In this document: in pieces, positions 45,122 through 59,660 of the stretch
How the letters are laid out: each line of letters opens with the position of its first letter
How positions within the stretch are numbered: the stretch's first letter is position 1
From: Phytopythium helicoides
Lineage: Eukaryota > Oomycota > Peronosporomycetes > Pythiales > Pythiaceae
Reading direction: 5' to 3'
Length of the DNA: 64,000 nucleotides
Assembly (NCBI GenBank): GCA_024867545.1
Contig: JANFNE010000021.1
Span: 1 to 64,000, forward strand
Position numbers and translations under genes: made by a program
Notes under the pieces: generated by a model
Told to the model about the DNA's origin: nothing
The model's database searches: none
What the model saw: only the letters and a program-made list of their open reading frames with translations

Positions 45122-45736
45122 AGCGCCCACCCCAAGTTGTTTATTCCCCCCGTTGGTCTTGCTGCCACGTCCTCGCTTTCTCCAGCTGTTAGAATGTAGA
45201 AATACCCATCCTAAGCTTATGATTATAAATCGCATCATGCTTTCTCTTCTTGCCAGCACTTGCGTTCTTGTGGTGCGGTAGACGCGGGTCTAGCTTGTTG
45301 AACTATCAGGCGTTTCTTGCACTACCGCCTCGACGATTTTCATTCACGAGAAGCTCGCGGAATCCGCTTGGTTTCTTCGAACTAAATTTTACAGGCGACC
45401 ACCACCACCACCTATGTGCTGGCTTGCCTGAAAGTGCACACCAGTGTCTTGGTCTTTCATGCACGTGGTCCGCATGAGTCTACCACGGCCAAACGTCGCG
45501 GCAAAATTTGTTCCTCTGCATGAAGTCGCGACGATTTTTTTTTGCAGTTGATTTTCCAAAGTTTTTTTCTGCCGAGCTGACACCAGCGTGGCTTCTTGTC
45601 TTTCTCTGTTCTTTGTGCTGCGCGAGTAATGACACGCTCGACATGTGCTGCCAGAAGTATTCGATGCAGATGTTGATTCATATTGTACGATTGTCCTGGT
45701 TTCCTACGCTAGTCTACAGTCATATTGTACTCGGGC
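45122..45736. other. Intergenic, convergent gene ends
   Basis: About 615 bp between the 3' ends of the PH-domain gene and the kinase gene, with T-rich stretches (for example around 45,536-45,570). Probably 3' untranslated regions and terminators; no gene is supported. Confidence 0.5.
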
Positions 45737-46711
45737 TCAGTTGAGCTCGGGGGCGGCGAGCATCGCCTGCTTGCGGCGCGCCGCCATCTCGCTCCTGACG
45801 AGCGCCATGTCGACGCTCTCGGCGTCGCTCATCCACGGGTGGCGCAGCGCGTCGTCGACCGACAGGCGGCGCTCCGGGTCGGCGCACAGCAAGCGCGAGA
45901 TGAGGTCCTTGGCCTGGTCGTTGACGGCGCCTGCGGGCGTCTTCTGCGCCGCCCAGAAGCGGCGCAGGTCGCCCTGCAGCAGCGCGTCGTACCAGTAGTC
46001 GCCCTTGGAAGCCTTGTCGAATGGCGGCACGCCCGTGAGCAGGATGAAGAGCACGACGCCGGCCGACCAGGCGTCGACGGGCGTGCCTCGGTACGGGCGC
46101 TTGCTGTGCACCTCGGGCGCCATGTACATGGCGGTGCCCGACTCTCCGCGCAGCAGCACGTCGTCGGCGGCCTCTCCCCAGCGCGCGGCGACGGCGAGCC
46201 CGAAGTCGCAGAGCTTGAGGTTGAACTGGTCGTCGAGCAGGATATTCTCGAGCTTGACGTCTCGGTGCACGACGCCGCTGGCGTGGCACGCCTGCAGCGC
46301 GAGCAGGAGCTGGCGGAAGTAGGCCTTGGCGACCGGCACGGGCAGCGCGCCCTGTCTCGGCCATGACGTCGAACAGGTCGCCGTTCGGGGCGAACTCGGT
46401 CACCATGGCCGTGTACTCGAGCGGCCCGCAGCGGCCGGCGAGCGCGCGCACGTATCGGATGACGTTGGGGTGCGCCACGCGGCGCAGCGCGTTGCGCTCG
46501 TGCATGAGCGTGCGCATTTGGTACTCGAGCGCGTCCTGGTCCACGGGCGCCTTGCCGTCGTGTCGATGGCCGACGGCAGCTTGACGGCCACGTGCGCGCG
46601 CGCAGCCTCGTCGAACGCCAGCAGCACGCGGCCCTGCAGACCCGCGCCGAGCTCCTTCTCGACGCGCAGCCCGCCGCCGCGCGCGCCGAACGCCTGCAGC
46701 TGCAAGTCCAT
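45737..46711 (-). CDS. Serine/threonine protein kinase (frame broken)
   Basis: About 324 residues covering one kinase domain and little else. The glycine loop is LGAGLQGRVLLA and the ATP-anchoring lysine is in VAVKLPSAID. The hinge region holds TAMVTEFAPNGDLFDVMAE. The catalytic loop is VVHRDVKLENILLDD (HRD, Asn) and the Mg-binding motif is CDFGLA. The activation segment ends SGTAMYMAPEVHSKRPYRGT, and the C-lobe has VDAWSAGVVLFILLTGVPPF and ALRHPWM. The motifs suggest a CAMK/SNF1-like group member. All catalytic residues are present. Two single-base frame breaks, near 46,561 (into DGKAPVDQDALEYQMRTL) and 46,351 (one extra G before ALPVPVAKAYFRQL), separate the segments. It is divergent from the RUS gene. 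Confidence 0.8.
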
Positions 46712-47132
46712 GGGGAGCGAGACCGGTCGGGAGGAGGAGGAGGCGGAGGTGGCTTGCTGGGCAAATTGCGGAATGGCCGCGAGAAGCCCCAACTGCAACG
46801 CGCATCAATCCATCAGGTGGCTGCATGGGCGACGGCTCCGCAGAGAAACGAGCCGCAGTTGCCGCCGGCGACAAGCTTTTTCTCATGCATTTCACTTGCT
46901 CTCGTATGCCCGCGAGTGCAAAAATTGGCTCGGAATCAACTTGGAACGATTGCGGTACACCTGCGGTCGTCGCATAGAGGAGGTGGGACAGCGCGGGGTT
47001 AAACGCCGCTTTTCGACCAATCGTAGCGCTCAAACCCCCGCAGGGAGCCAATCGCGGGCCGCCGTCCGCCAGTTGCGCAATCCGGAGCTCCTGGATCCCA
47101 ACCAGGCCTTGCTCGCGCCGACGCGTCAAGCC
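46712..47132. promoter_or_regulatory. Divergent promoter region of kinase and RUS genes
   Basis: 421 bp without a gene. Two CCAATCG boxes, at 47,017-47,023 and 47,047-47,053, lie 80-115 bp upstream of the RUS start. Both have the same orientation and core as one of the boxes in the DAD1/p24 promoter. Confidence 0.45.
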
Positions 47133-48701
47133 ATGGCGCTGGTGCTGGCGCTGCTGCTGCCGCCGGCGCCGCGGGGCTGGCGCGCTCCTCGGGGGCTCTG
47201 GGCGCGCGCGTGCGCCGCTGCTGGCGCGCTGGCTGGCGACGGGCGGCCGCGCGCTGGCGCAGCAGGAGGACGGCGCCAAGTACAAGCGCGCCGTCTACCG
47301 CGTCGAGGGCGGCGCGCGCTTCCGCGTGGACAAGGTGCACGAGGGCGCGCTGACCGCGTGGCCCGGCGCGCAGGCGGCGGAGACGCCGAGGCGGACGCGG
47401 CCACGAGCTCGGCGCGCCAGGCAGCGCAGCGCGCGTGGAACGTGCTGTGGGATATGTTCCTGCCCAAGGACGCGCACGAGTCGGTGACCAGGGACTACTT
47501 TCCCGTACGCCAAGTGGTTCTTCTTCAGCTCGGTCGTGTCCAGCGCCGCAGGCGTGCTCTCCATGCAGTCACTGCTCTACGCGATCGGACTCGGCGCGGG
47601 CTCCATCCCCACCGCCGCGGCCGTCAACTGGGTGCTCAAGGACGGCGTCGGACAGTTCGGAGGCGTCCTCTTCGCCAGCGTCGTCAACAACCGGTACGAC
47701 GCCGACCCCAAGCGCTGGCGGCTCGCATCAGCCGCGGCGCTCGACCTCTCGGTGCTCGTGGAGATCCTCACGCCGCTCTGCCCGGCCTACTTCCTCCCCA
47801 TGGCCTCGCTCGCCAACGTCGCCAAGAACATCTCGTGGCTCAGCACCAGCGCCACGCGCGCCGGCTTCCACAGCTCCTTTGCGCTCCGAGAAAACCTCGC
47901 CGACATTACGGCCAAGGCTGGGTCCCAGGCAATCGCGTCCTCCATCATCGGCACGGGGCTCGGGATTGCCATCTCGCAATGGACGGGCGCTTCCACGGTC
48001 CACGTTCTCGGCGCCTTTAGCGTGCTCTCGGTGCTCAACATGCTGAGTGTCTACCGCTCGCTCAACTGCGTCTGGCTGCGCACGCTCAACTGCCAGCGAT
48101 TGCACCTCGTGACGTCCCACTACATCAAGTCCGGACAGAGCGACCTCCCCAGTCTCCAAGCCGTCAGCGAGCAGGAACAGTTCATCTCGGTGCTCTTCTC
48201 TGGATACAAGTCGGTATTCCCGTCCTCGTTCATCAAGGCAGACGCAACCCTGAGCAATCTCTCTCGCTCTTCGCCCGACGAGTTGCTGCGGCTGCGGTCA
48301 TTCTACGCCAACGAGCGGTACCTCCTCAACGCGGTCGGTCTCGAATGAAGCGACGGGGAATAGCTGCATCGATCTAACGTTGCTGTTGTTGTTCACAGAC
48401 TCGCGACGGAACAGAGTGGCGCATCGACATTGCGCTAGAAGAAGCTGCCACCAACACGGACGCGCTAGTCGCGCACCTCCACGGCGTCATTGCCCAAACC
48501 AAGCTAGAGACGGCACCCGCGTCCGTCACAGACGTCTGGTCGGTCGTTGAAGAGGCGTACAACGAATCACTCAAGATCCGAGCGGACTTTTTGGCCAAGT
48601 TGAGCGCGTCAGACTGGACGACGGCCACGCTGCTGATTGAGGAGCGCAGCTCTCGCTACAAGTGGCTAAGCGAGCACGAGGTCGAGCGCCTGACCAACTA
48701 G
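47133..48701 (+). CDS. RUS/DUF647 family protein (root UVB sensitive-like; frame broken at 5' end)
   Basis: The DUF647 core is unmistakable: AAGVLSMQSLLYAIGLGAGS, AVNWVLKDGVGQFGGVLFAS, NNRYDADPKRWRL, then PLCPAYFLPMASLANVAKNI and ALRENLADITAKAGSQAIAS. These are small hydrophobic helices of a plant- and protist-wide family, with roles in vitamin B6 homeostasis or organelle membranes known from plants. An intron at 48,334-48,398 (GTCGGT to TTCACAG) joins to a last exon ending VERLTN. The 5' part is broken: AYRVEGGARFRVDKVHEG-like sequence, AWNVLWDMFLPKDAHESVT and YAKWFFFSSVVS are in different frames. Slips fall near 47,180, 47,383 and 47,503. The start ATG 47,133 is provisional. Confidence 0.85.
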
Positions 48702-49016
48702 CCGCAGCAATAGAAATGCAGCGCGGATATAAATTCGCTGTCTGGTACACGCCACAACCCACTCCCGCCTGCTCGCTGCCTCTTTCCAGGCTCCATGACC
48801 CACTGCGGCCGAGCTTGAAGCAGAATCCAGGTTTGTCACCCATTGATATCAGGTGTCCTGTTACCCACGGTACTTTCGTTTTTGATTGAGGATAGCGTAT
48901 ACCGCCAGCTGCGCCGTATCATCATACCAATCTGTCTCCTACAGTGCGATGGGTTCACTCCGCTCTGACAGCCTTGCGAGCTCCAGCCCACTCCTCGACT
49001 CGCCCGGCAGCTCACG
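48702..49016. promoter_or_regulatory. Upstream region of the carboxypeptidase gene
   Basis: 315 bp without a gene. A TATA-like ATATAAAT lies at 48,727-48,734, just after the RUS stop codon. It is far (285 bp) from the next start, so its use is uncertain. Confidence 0.3.
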
Positions 49017-50468
49017 ATGCGCTGGCTCCAGTTCCTCTGCGTCTGCGCGGCTGCTGCTGCTTCTTCTGCCCTCGCAGCGCCGCAAGTGACCGAGTCGCGG
49101 CTGCAAATCCGCGTGCACCACGAACAGCCGAGCGAGCGCTTCGTCCGCCCGACCAAGCGCCGGTTCCAGATCGAGGGCAGCAAAGAGGAGCTGGACGAGG
49201 CGCTCGCCAGCGTGCGCGGACTGGTGGACGTCCGGAGCGTCAAGGCAGTGGCGAGCGGTGACGCGGGGCTGGTGCTGCGCGCCAGCGTGTTCGGGTCCGA
49301 GGCAGACGTCGCCAAGATCGTCCAGTCGGCTCGGCAGCGTCGCCACCAGCGCGGACACGGGAAGATCAGTGTGCACGACAGCCACCTCCAGGTCATCGAA
49401 GATGAGAGTGACGAGGCCACAATCATCGCCAAGACCGAGAAGAGGTCGCTGCGTGCCTGAACCAGACCTGAAGGGTACCTCGACCTCGTGAAGAACCAGG
49501 AGCTTGAGGCGTACACCGACAGCGCGTTCTTCGACTGCTTCCGGCCGTACGACCAGGTCTTTGCCTTCTTTGACCTGCTCGCGGAGCAGAACCCGGACAT
49601 TGTCACCAAGCTCCCGAATGTCTCGGTGACGTATGAGGGGCGGTCCATCGCAGCATACCGCTTCTCGTCGCCAAGCCCTTCATTCGCACCCAAGAAGGCG
49701 TTGTACACGCAGTCACTTATCCACGCACGCGAGTGGCAGGGCGGGTCGTCCACGTTTTACACGATGGCGGCACTTATTGACGATCTTCGAGCGGGCGCCG
49801 AGAGCGCGCAATGGATCTTTGACCGCTTTGACTGGTACTTTGTGCCGATCGTCAACATCGATGGATACATCTACTCGTGGGAGTCGACCGCATGTGGCGC
49901 ACGAATCGTGACATGGTAGACGAGAACGGCAGCTACGTCCCAGGTGTGGACCTCAACCGCAACTTTCCGCCGGAGGAGTACTTCAACCTGAATCCCGAAG
50001 ATGTGGACGAGGAAACCCACCCAGGCGATTATCCCCTGAGCGAGCCGTCTACGGCGGGGCTATTTGACTTTATCCTCAGCATTGATCAAATGACGGGTAT
50101 CGTGGACATGCATACGTTCGGAGCTCTCGTGCTGCGGCCATTCAGCAACCAGAAAAGCCCACCTCCCTGAGCCGTATGGCACCATGATGAAGACGCTGGG
50201 TGATGGTGTCCGCGACGCGCTATCAACGGAGCCAGCAGTGCAGTACAAAAGCGAGACCGGTGGGTACTTGTACGAAGCTTTCGGATGCTTCGACGATGGA
50301 ATGTTCATGACGTACAACTACACGGTACCCGCCATCACCATCGAAGTCGAAGGCGACGACTTTGTTGTCCCGCAGTCGACCATCCGCCCAGTGGGTGCGA
50401 ATATCTACCTGGGTCTCAACCGATTCGCAGAGGAGGCATACAACTACTCGATTGCCCTACAAGGGTAA
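49017..50468 (+). CDS. Secreted M14 zinc carboxypeptidase (frame broken)
   Basis: A preproenzyme of the carboxypeptidase A/B type that removes C-terminal residues from peptides outside the cell. The signal peptide is MRWLQFLCVCAAAAASSALA, and a propeptide of ~120 residues follows. The catalytic domain has the zinc motif IHAREW (HxxE), the substrate-binding arginines in DRMWRTNRD and DLNRNF, the third zinc His in IVDMHTFG, and the catalytic Glu in ITIEVEG. Interruptions are an in-frame TGA at 49,458-49,460 (same frame continues as GYLDLVKNQELEAYTD), a missing base near 49,894 (YIYSWES to DRMWR) and a frame change near 50,163 (NQKSPPP to EPYGTMMKTLGDGV). All active-site residues survive, so either assembly errors or a very recent pseudogene. 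Confidence 0.8.
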
Positions 50469-50558
50469 TAAAAGTACAAGAGCAGAAACATGATGTAGAT
50501 GAAGCTAATTTTATACAAACAGCTTGAAGTCGATTCAAAACGACGAACAGGCAGCATC

Positions 50559-51838
50559 ATGCGCGCCAAGCTTGTTGTCGACAGCCCAGACCTATGGATT
50601 ACTACTCTTCCAGAAAGCCTCAAGCACGAGTTCTCTCTTGAGGAACTCAAGCAAATGCGCGAACAGGTACTATCCTTCATCCAAAAGCTTGATGTCTTCG
50701 GGAATTTCGGATTTACTCTAAGCCCTGTTCTCAGTTTCAAGACTTTGATGAAAGCGGAGATGGTAGTATTGCAGCGTCTGAACTTGTACAGCTCATGAAA
50801 TCGATGGATGTGGACGCGACCCTAGAAGAGGCAATAGTCGATCTATCTTATCTCGGTCGCTTCAGATGCATTCCTTTTTGCCTAATGATCCTTTTTGTTT
50901 ATGAAGATGCAAAGCCTCATTGACAAAGTTGACGACAATCGGTCTGGCCAGCTCGAGTACCCGAGTTCGTTCGGGTGGGATCGCTTGTACTTCGTCACCG
51001 ATTGTTTGCATTTACAAATACCTGGTATGACTTTAGCTAGTGAGTGAATTCCGACGAGGAAATGGGAACAAGCTCTCGATGTTCTTGCAATTCTCCAAGC
51101 TCGCGCTATCCATCCGCCACGAGCTCCTCGACTTGGAGCAAAATCCAACGCCATTTTCTCGTGTGTTTCCAGTCAAAGGTTGAAATTGTTAGAGATACTC
51201 CAACACGTCAACGTTGCTGACAAACTCAAATGAGCAAATAGATGCTGCGTGGGAATGGACAATGGTGACACAGGGACAGCCCGAAACTCCGTACGAAGGA
51301 GGGTGCTTTCGCTTTCGCATTCGGTATGTGTGTATGCTCAAACAATTCCAATCTACCGTAGCCTCATCTAATCAAGTTGCTCATAATGTTTCGCTGCAGA
51401 TTTGGACGGGAATACCCGTATGAGCCTCCTGCATTGGCATGCGAAACGCAGATCTATCATCCCAACTTCGTGCCGGTACGCCCTCCAGGCAAACACCTCG
51501 CGACTTTCGCCACCTAAAGCCGGTCACTGCAGCTACCCAATGGAACTATGACTATCCCTGGGTTTTCAGATCGCTGGACTCCCGAGTGGCGCATGCGGAT
51601 GCTCATCGAGAGCATCGAGCGCTTGATGGCATCTCCTGACGCCAAGCTGATGGACGCTTTCTATCGAGAGTCCCAGCGGCTGAGAGGAGCAGCTCGACCC
51701 AACCCTCCGTCGAACGCATCGCTTCGCCATCCGCGCGACATGGCAATGTCCTGCATCGAGGCGTTCCGGGGCGACGCGGACCAGTTCGGCGCCGTCGCGA
51801 GGCGCCTGACGCAGCAGTGCGCCACGTCAGAAGTGTAG
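50559..51838 (+). CDS. EF-hand pair fused to an E2 variant (UEV-like) domain
   Basis: Exon 1 (50,559-50,666) and exon 2 (50,735-50,836) give an EF-hand, FQDFDESGDGSIAASELVQL, with the canonical D-x-D-x-S-G-D-G-x-I-x-x-x-E loop. Exon 3 (from 50,907) gives a second loop, DKVDDNRSGQLEY. Later exons encode an E2 fold: ALSIRHELLDLEQNPTP, WEWTMVTQGQPETPYEGGCF, FGREYPYEPPAL, QIYHPNFV, and WTPEWRMRMLIESIERLM. The HPN motif is present. Where active E2s have N-G-x-I-C-L, this protein reads NGTMTIPG, so the catalytic cysteine appears absent, as in UEV proteins that assist ubiquitin chain building. The frame slips once near 50,962 after LEY, and the junction between EF-hands and E2 domain (~50,970-51,050) is uncertain. 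The start could also be 50,499. Calcium regulation is inferred. Confidence 0.7.
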
Positions 51839-51981
51839 CCACTTCCGATGGCTACATCCGTTGTGTAGAGAGCTGGGTCCCTTCTAGAGAGAGCTCCCTC
51901 TATAATACCACTCGATTGCTCTCGCAGAGGGATCCGCGCGCTCCATCAAATCTCCGAGGTCGACAAGCAGCGGGGCAAAAG

Positions 51982-52568
51982 ATGCTGGCGCAGCAGCAGG
52001 AGGTCGAGGCGGACGTGCGTGGGCCGCGGCGTCCCTGGCGCGTCGGTGGCTGCGACTGACGGTGAGGCGGGCGCCTGTGCTGGCGGTGGGCAGGTGCGGC
52101 GCGAGGACCAGCTGCGCATCAACGAGTTCGGCCGCAACAACGCGCAGCTGCACGAGATCCGCGAGCACAAGAAGGCGCTCAAGGTGGGCTGGGGCTGCGG
52201 CGGTTGGGCTGGATGGGGCTGACGCGCGCCCTGCAGGACAAGCTGGACACGCTGGACGACGCCAACACGGAGCTCATGATGGGCGAGGGCGACAACGTCG
52301 AGCTCTTCATCGGAGAGAGCTTCATCGAGGCGGCCGAGGAGTCGGCGCAGGAGTACATCGAGAAGCTCGTCGAGGAGACCAACGCCAAGATCAAGAAGCT
52401 CGCGGGCGAGGAGGCGCAGCTCGAGACGCGCCAGGCGGTGCGTCCTCACGTCTTGAATAGGACCGAGGGCATGCTTCGGGCTGACATGTGCACTGCTGCT
52501 TCGTCCAGGCGCTCAAGAAGTTGCTGTACAGCCGCTTCGGCCAGAGCATCAACCTGGAAGACAACTGA
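51982..52568 (+). CDS. PFDN4: Prefoldin subunit 4
   Basis: Beta-type subunit of the prefoldin hexamer, which hands nascent actin and tubulin to the CCT chaperonin in the cytosol. Four exons (51,982-52,014; 52,094-52,183; 52,237-52,437; 52,509-52,568) give an intact 127-residue protein, the usual family length. The hallmark is VRREDQLRINEFGRNNAQLH. A coiled-coil/hairpin follows (DANTELMMGEGDNVELFIGE, SFIEAAEESAQEYIEKLVEE), then LKKLLYSRFGQSINLED. Introns are 53-79 nt with GTGCGT or GTGGGC donors. Confidence 0.9.
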
Positions 52569-52749
52569 GCTCATGGCGCTATCGATAGCGGGCGTTCCAC
52601 AACACGTACTGTATTGCAAATACCATACGCTCGACCGACCGCAGTACACATAGTAGTCCATGTTTGCTGGGTTGTTTGCTCTTCACGACGCGGCATTTCC
52701 TCCTTCGCTTTACGAGCTGCTAGTGCTCCATCCTCGCCTCAAGTGACGC

Positions 52750-55675
<2,926 letters not shown>

Positions 55676-55910
55676 GCGCCTCGAGCCCAGCGAGTCGGCG
55701 GGCCGTGCGCATCACGCGCCGGCCTCGCCTCGACCGCAAGGCATCCGAGCGCTCGCCAAGTGTAAAGCAACGAATTCAATACACCGCGGGGGCTTGCGTC
55801 CCCCCTCGACGACGACCGTGCTGCCACGTACGTGGCGGTTCCACGACTGACTTGACTATTGTATACCCACCGCCTGTGTGGCCGACGCCCCCACTCCCCC
55901 GTTGACCGCC

Positions 55911-58080
55911 ATGAGCTTCGAGGAGAACATGACGACGTTCTACATGGCGTTCGCCGAGCAGCGCGTCGAGCAGGCGTGCCAGTCGCTCAGCAACATGCGC
56001 CTGGCGGTGGCCGCCGACCGCAGCCAAGGCGCCGCCGGCGACGACAGCGCGCTGCGGGAGGAGGTGCGTTGTGGCTCCGAGACGGGATTGATTGGCCTCG
56101 CGGCGACGCCAACGCGTGACGGGACCCGCAGATGCTGCGTGCGTGCGAGCTCAAGGCCGAGGGGATGAGGGACGCGGCGCTGGCGCAGCTCAGGCAGGCG
56201 TGCGTCGCGGGCAGCGACGTGGACCGCGTGCTCAACGCCTTCTTCCTGTGCGCCGAGCTGGGAGCGGCCGCCGACGCCGCCGAGCCCTTCGCGGCGTGCT
56301 TCGCGCGCATCTTCCGCACGCAGGCGAGCGCCAGTCTGGAGCGCGTGTACGCGAGCAAGAAGGCCGCAGCCGTGAACGAGCACGGATACATCGACCGGTG
56401 CGGGCCTCTGCAGTTGTTTGGTCACGGACAGCAGCGACTGACGGTCGTGCCACGCAGGACCTTCTACGTGGACGGCATGAGCGAGATCATGACGGGCGCC
56501 ACCGACATCATGAACGCTGTTGCGGACGTCACGGCCGACTCGGCGGTGCTGGAGCGCGTGCTGGCTCCCATTCACGCAGCCTGCGCCGACAACACGCTTG
56601 AGATCGTCCAGATGTACGCGGCGGACGCGCGCATGGCGGCGTGGGAGCGCCGCGCAATCGATCAAGCGAGACTCGCCCCGTCCGAGCAGATCAAGATGGA
56701 GATTGAGCCAGACGAGAGCCTTCAGATGGTGGACCTGTTCCTGGACGAGTTGTCGTTCATTATCCGGGTCATTATGAGCTACGTGTCTTTCCTCAAGACT
56801 GTGTGTGAGGCGCTCGATGCCGACAAGGGTGGAGCCTTCAACGTCAAGGTGCAGGAGCTCAGCGGCGTATACCTACTGCTGGAGCGGTTTTATATCTTCC
56901 AGTCGGTGCGCAAGGCGACTGCCATTGCGGAGGTGCAAGAACTCGAGGCGAACGTCTTCGTGTCGAGTATTGTCGAAGATGTGTCCTTTGTGATCAACAA
57001 GGCCTTCTTTCGATCTTCTCAAGTGTACGTAGGATCTGGCTGCTCCTATCGCATCGTCGATGTGCTGACTGTTGTTTCCTGATGCACAGCATGAGCTACC
57101 ACACGGCGCTTTCGATCGTCATTGCCATTGTCGATGCGCTACAATCGATGTACCTTCCTGCAATTCTCGAACTGCCCAGCCGGCCGTTTGCGATCCCCAT
57201 TCCTTCCGCACCAGGCTCTTCGCCCTCGGACACGCCTTTAGAGAGAGAAAACTCGGGCGAGAAAAACGTGTCATTCTCCGACATGCTGTTGCAAGCAGTG
57301 GACGAGGACCTGACACGATCGGTTCAAGTGGAGGCGCGCCGAATCATGACAATCAACTCGGCCTTCATGAGCAGGCAGTTTGTTGAGGGCTTCGAGTCCA
57401 AGGTGGACGAGTTTTCGCGCGCCTCGTTTCCGTACGATGCGTCCATCATCGACTGCCTGCCGACGCACATCAGCGAGCTGTCCGAATCGTTTCGTTCGAT
57501 TGTGGACAATGAAGTGCAACAAGTTCTCACGGCAGGACTCCGGACGAGACTCCAGGAGCTTGTTCGCCGACATATGACAGAGACGTTCGTGTACGAGCTA
57601 ACATCAGCCCAGTATGACGCTTTCGGCCTTCAGGGATCACCACTCAGCAAGCTCATGGAGCGCGAAGTCATGAAGAACGCGCTGTTGCGCCGATATGAAC
57701 AGACTCTATGTCGAGCGCCGTTTGAGGCACTGGTCGAGTGCTTTGTGCGAGATCTGACGCAGTGGATTGCGAGTGCGCTTCTGGACTCGCGGAAGCGCTT
57801 TAACGACCTCGGCGCACTGCAGCTGGAGCGTGAGGCCACCCAGCTACTAGACCGCGTCTCGGAGTATGTTCGGGAAACGAGTCTTCGTGCGGCGTTTACG
57901 AGGCTGTTTCAAGTTGTGCTCATTTTGAACTTGATGCAACCGACACACGTGGTTGACTACCTGGACAGCGTGCGCCAGGAGCTGAGTGACAACGAAATTG
58001 CGCAGCTTTTGCGCCTGCGCGTCGACTTCAAGCCTGATGAGGTTAAATGCGCCATTGAACAGCTTCAGTCCAAGCAGTGA
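55911..58080 (+). CDS. COG4: Conserved oligomeric Golgi complex subunit 4
   Basis: Subunit of lobe A of the COG tethering complex for retrograde traffic within the Golgi. Three exons (55,911-56,063; 56,132-57,024; 57,090-58,080) give an intact 678-residue protein. It is mostly helical. Recognisable stretches are AVNEHGYIDRCGPLQLF, DLFLDELSFIIRVIMSYVSF, LSGVYLLLERFYIFQSVRKA, SIVEDVSFVINKAFFRS, and the C-terminal SDNEIAQLLRLRVDFKPDEV, matching the COG4 C-terminal LRVDF signature. It is somewhat shorter than animal COG4 (~780). The N-terminal coiled coil is partly lost or diverged. Exon 1 to 2 uses GTGCGT to CCGCAG and exon 2 to 3 uses GTACGT to GCACAG. Confidence 0.8.
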
Positions 58081-58144
58081 TCAAGAAAGTGGGTAGATGC
58101 TAGACCAATTTATCATAGACCCCTTATGTCGGTGTCTTCAAAAG

Positions 58145-59473
58145 CTAGCCAAATGCGCCAGTCGGCAATTGCGCCATGTTGTCATCGCTGTCGTCATCGC
58201 TTGGACTCCCGCCGCTTAACGACTCATTCTCGTCTTCGTCATCGTTGTCGTCGTCGTCGTCGTCATCATTGATATCGTCGTCACTGGTGTCGTTCTGGTC
58301 CGCTGGGGTGCCAAAATGCACACTGTCGCTATCATCATCAAGGGCTTTCGTTGTCTTTTTAGTCGCTGCCTTGTTTGACTTCTTCTTTTTGGGGCCGATG
58401 CTTTCTTTGCAGGCACCTTCTTCTTTTGGGCTAACGGTGAGCTCTTTGCTGGGGATGCTACACCCATCGAAGGAGTCGCCTTTTTCTTCGGAGATGCTTT
58501 GCTTCGTACACTCTTCGCAGCCTTTGAAGGTGTTGCTGGTGCGCTGGTATCACTGTCAACTGGTTCGCCTTGATGCGAGTCCTCAGATTTGACGCGCTTC
58601 TGGGACGGCGTGGAGGGCGAGGAAGCCGAGTTCACTACTTTTCTTTTCTTAGGGCGTTGCAGGTTTTGAGCCTCCAGCTGCACCCTTACGCTTGCTAGCT
58701 GCTGTTGCCTTTGGAGTGGCTGCTGCTTTTGTCTTTTTCTTTTTTGCAGGAGGCTCTTCGGTCTGTTGCATGCCCGGACGTCAGTCCACAGTCGCAACCC
58801 AGCATGAACTGAACTCGTACCTGATGGGTTTTGATGTACGCCTGAAAGCGCGCCTCCCAAGCCTGCGGTAACTCGTACGGCTGAGTCATGCATCGAGTCG
58901 GAGAGACGCACTCGACCCGGACGCACCTCGAGCTCGTCCTTGCCCAGAGCCTCCCACTGCTCGTTCAGCACGGCGCGCAGCTGCCGTCGGGGCATCTGGC
59001 ATCCATACGCTGCGTCAAAACTTCCTCGCCACCAACCCCGTGGTCGAATGATCTCTCACCAGCGGGTGCTGGTCGCGCACCACGGGCTTCATCCGCTCCA
59101 GGAAGAGCATCTTGGCGGTCTCGGGCACGCGCAGGAACTATAAGTCACAAAAGCGCAGCCGTCAGCATTCAACGCCGTCCGCGCCGCCCATTGCGCCCCA
59201 CCGCACCTCGTGGAAGCGCCGCAGCCGGATCTCCGCGAGCTTCTCGACCATGACGCTGCGCCACACCCCAGTCAGTCCCCTTCTCCTCCGCTCGCCCACG
59301 CCGCGACCCACGCACGCCTGGCTCTCCTGCTGCAGCGCCAGGTCGGCCGCCGCGCCCTCAAACGCCTGCGCCAGCGCTCCCGCGTCCTCCTGCAGCAGCG
59401 AAAAGTCGCGCTGTAGCGCCAGGAAGCGCTCGCGCCACGACGCGGCCGCCTCCGTCGCGGCCTCCATCTCCAT
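58145..59473 (-). CDS. HMG-box protein with basic linker and acidic tail (frame broken)
   Basis: Seven short exons are visible on the minus strand from ATG 59,473. An N-terminal helix (ASWRERFLALQRDFSLLQED) leads to MVEKLAEIRLRRFHE. The HMG-box-like part is FLRVPETAKMLFLERMKPVV, RRQLRAVLNEQWEALGKDEL and AWEARFQAYIKTHQ. A Lys/Ala/Pro/Ser-rich nuclear-looking stretch follows (PAKKKKTKAAATPKATAASK; SKASPKKKATPSMG). The tail is strongly acidic (ALDDDSDSVHFGTPADQND then Asp runs) and ends QLPTGAFG. HMGB/SSRP1-like DNA-bending chromatin proteins have this layout. Two indels break the C-terminal half: an extra T near 58,651 (CCCTAAG) and a missing base near 58,391 (GGGG/TTTTT on the plus strand). 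Confidence 0.7.
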
Positions 59474-59660
59474 GTGTCGTCGGCGGACGGACTGGACAAA
59501 ATTACCGCCCCCTTCGGGGCCCTCTGAATTGATGGAGAGGACTCTTACAATTGATAACGGCTCACTTCAACATGGAAGCGCGCTTCAACTTTGCTGCGTC
59601 TATATTTGCGGCGTTGGTGGCTGTGAGCGCCTTCGAACATGCAGAACTAATGTTACAGGG

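Noticed and set aside
45720..47285. 521-codon minus-strand frame
   Set aside because: Only a short part (DGKAPVDQDALEYQ to VMAETG) belongs to the kinase; the rest is Arg/Pro/Ala-rich shadow sequence.
46326..48020. 564-codon plus-strand frame
   Set aside because: It is mostly antisense to the kinase and out of frame with the DUF647 core; only the segment around AWNVLWDMFLPKDAHESVT is real RUS protein.
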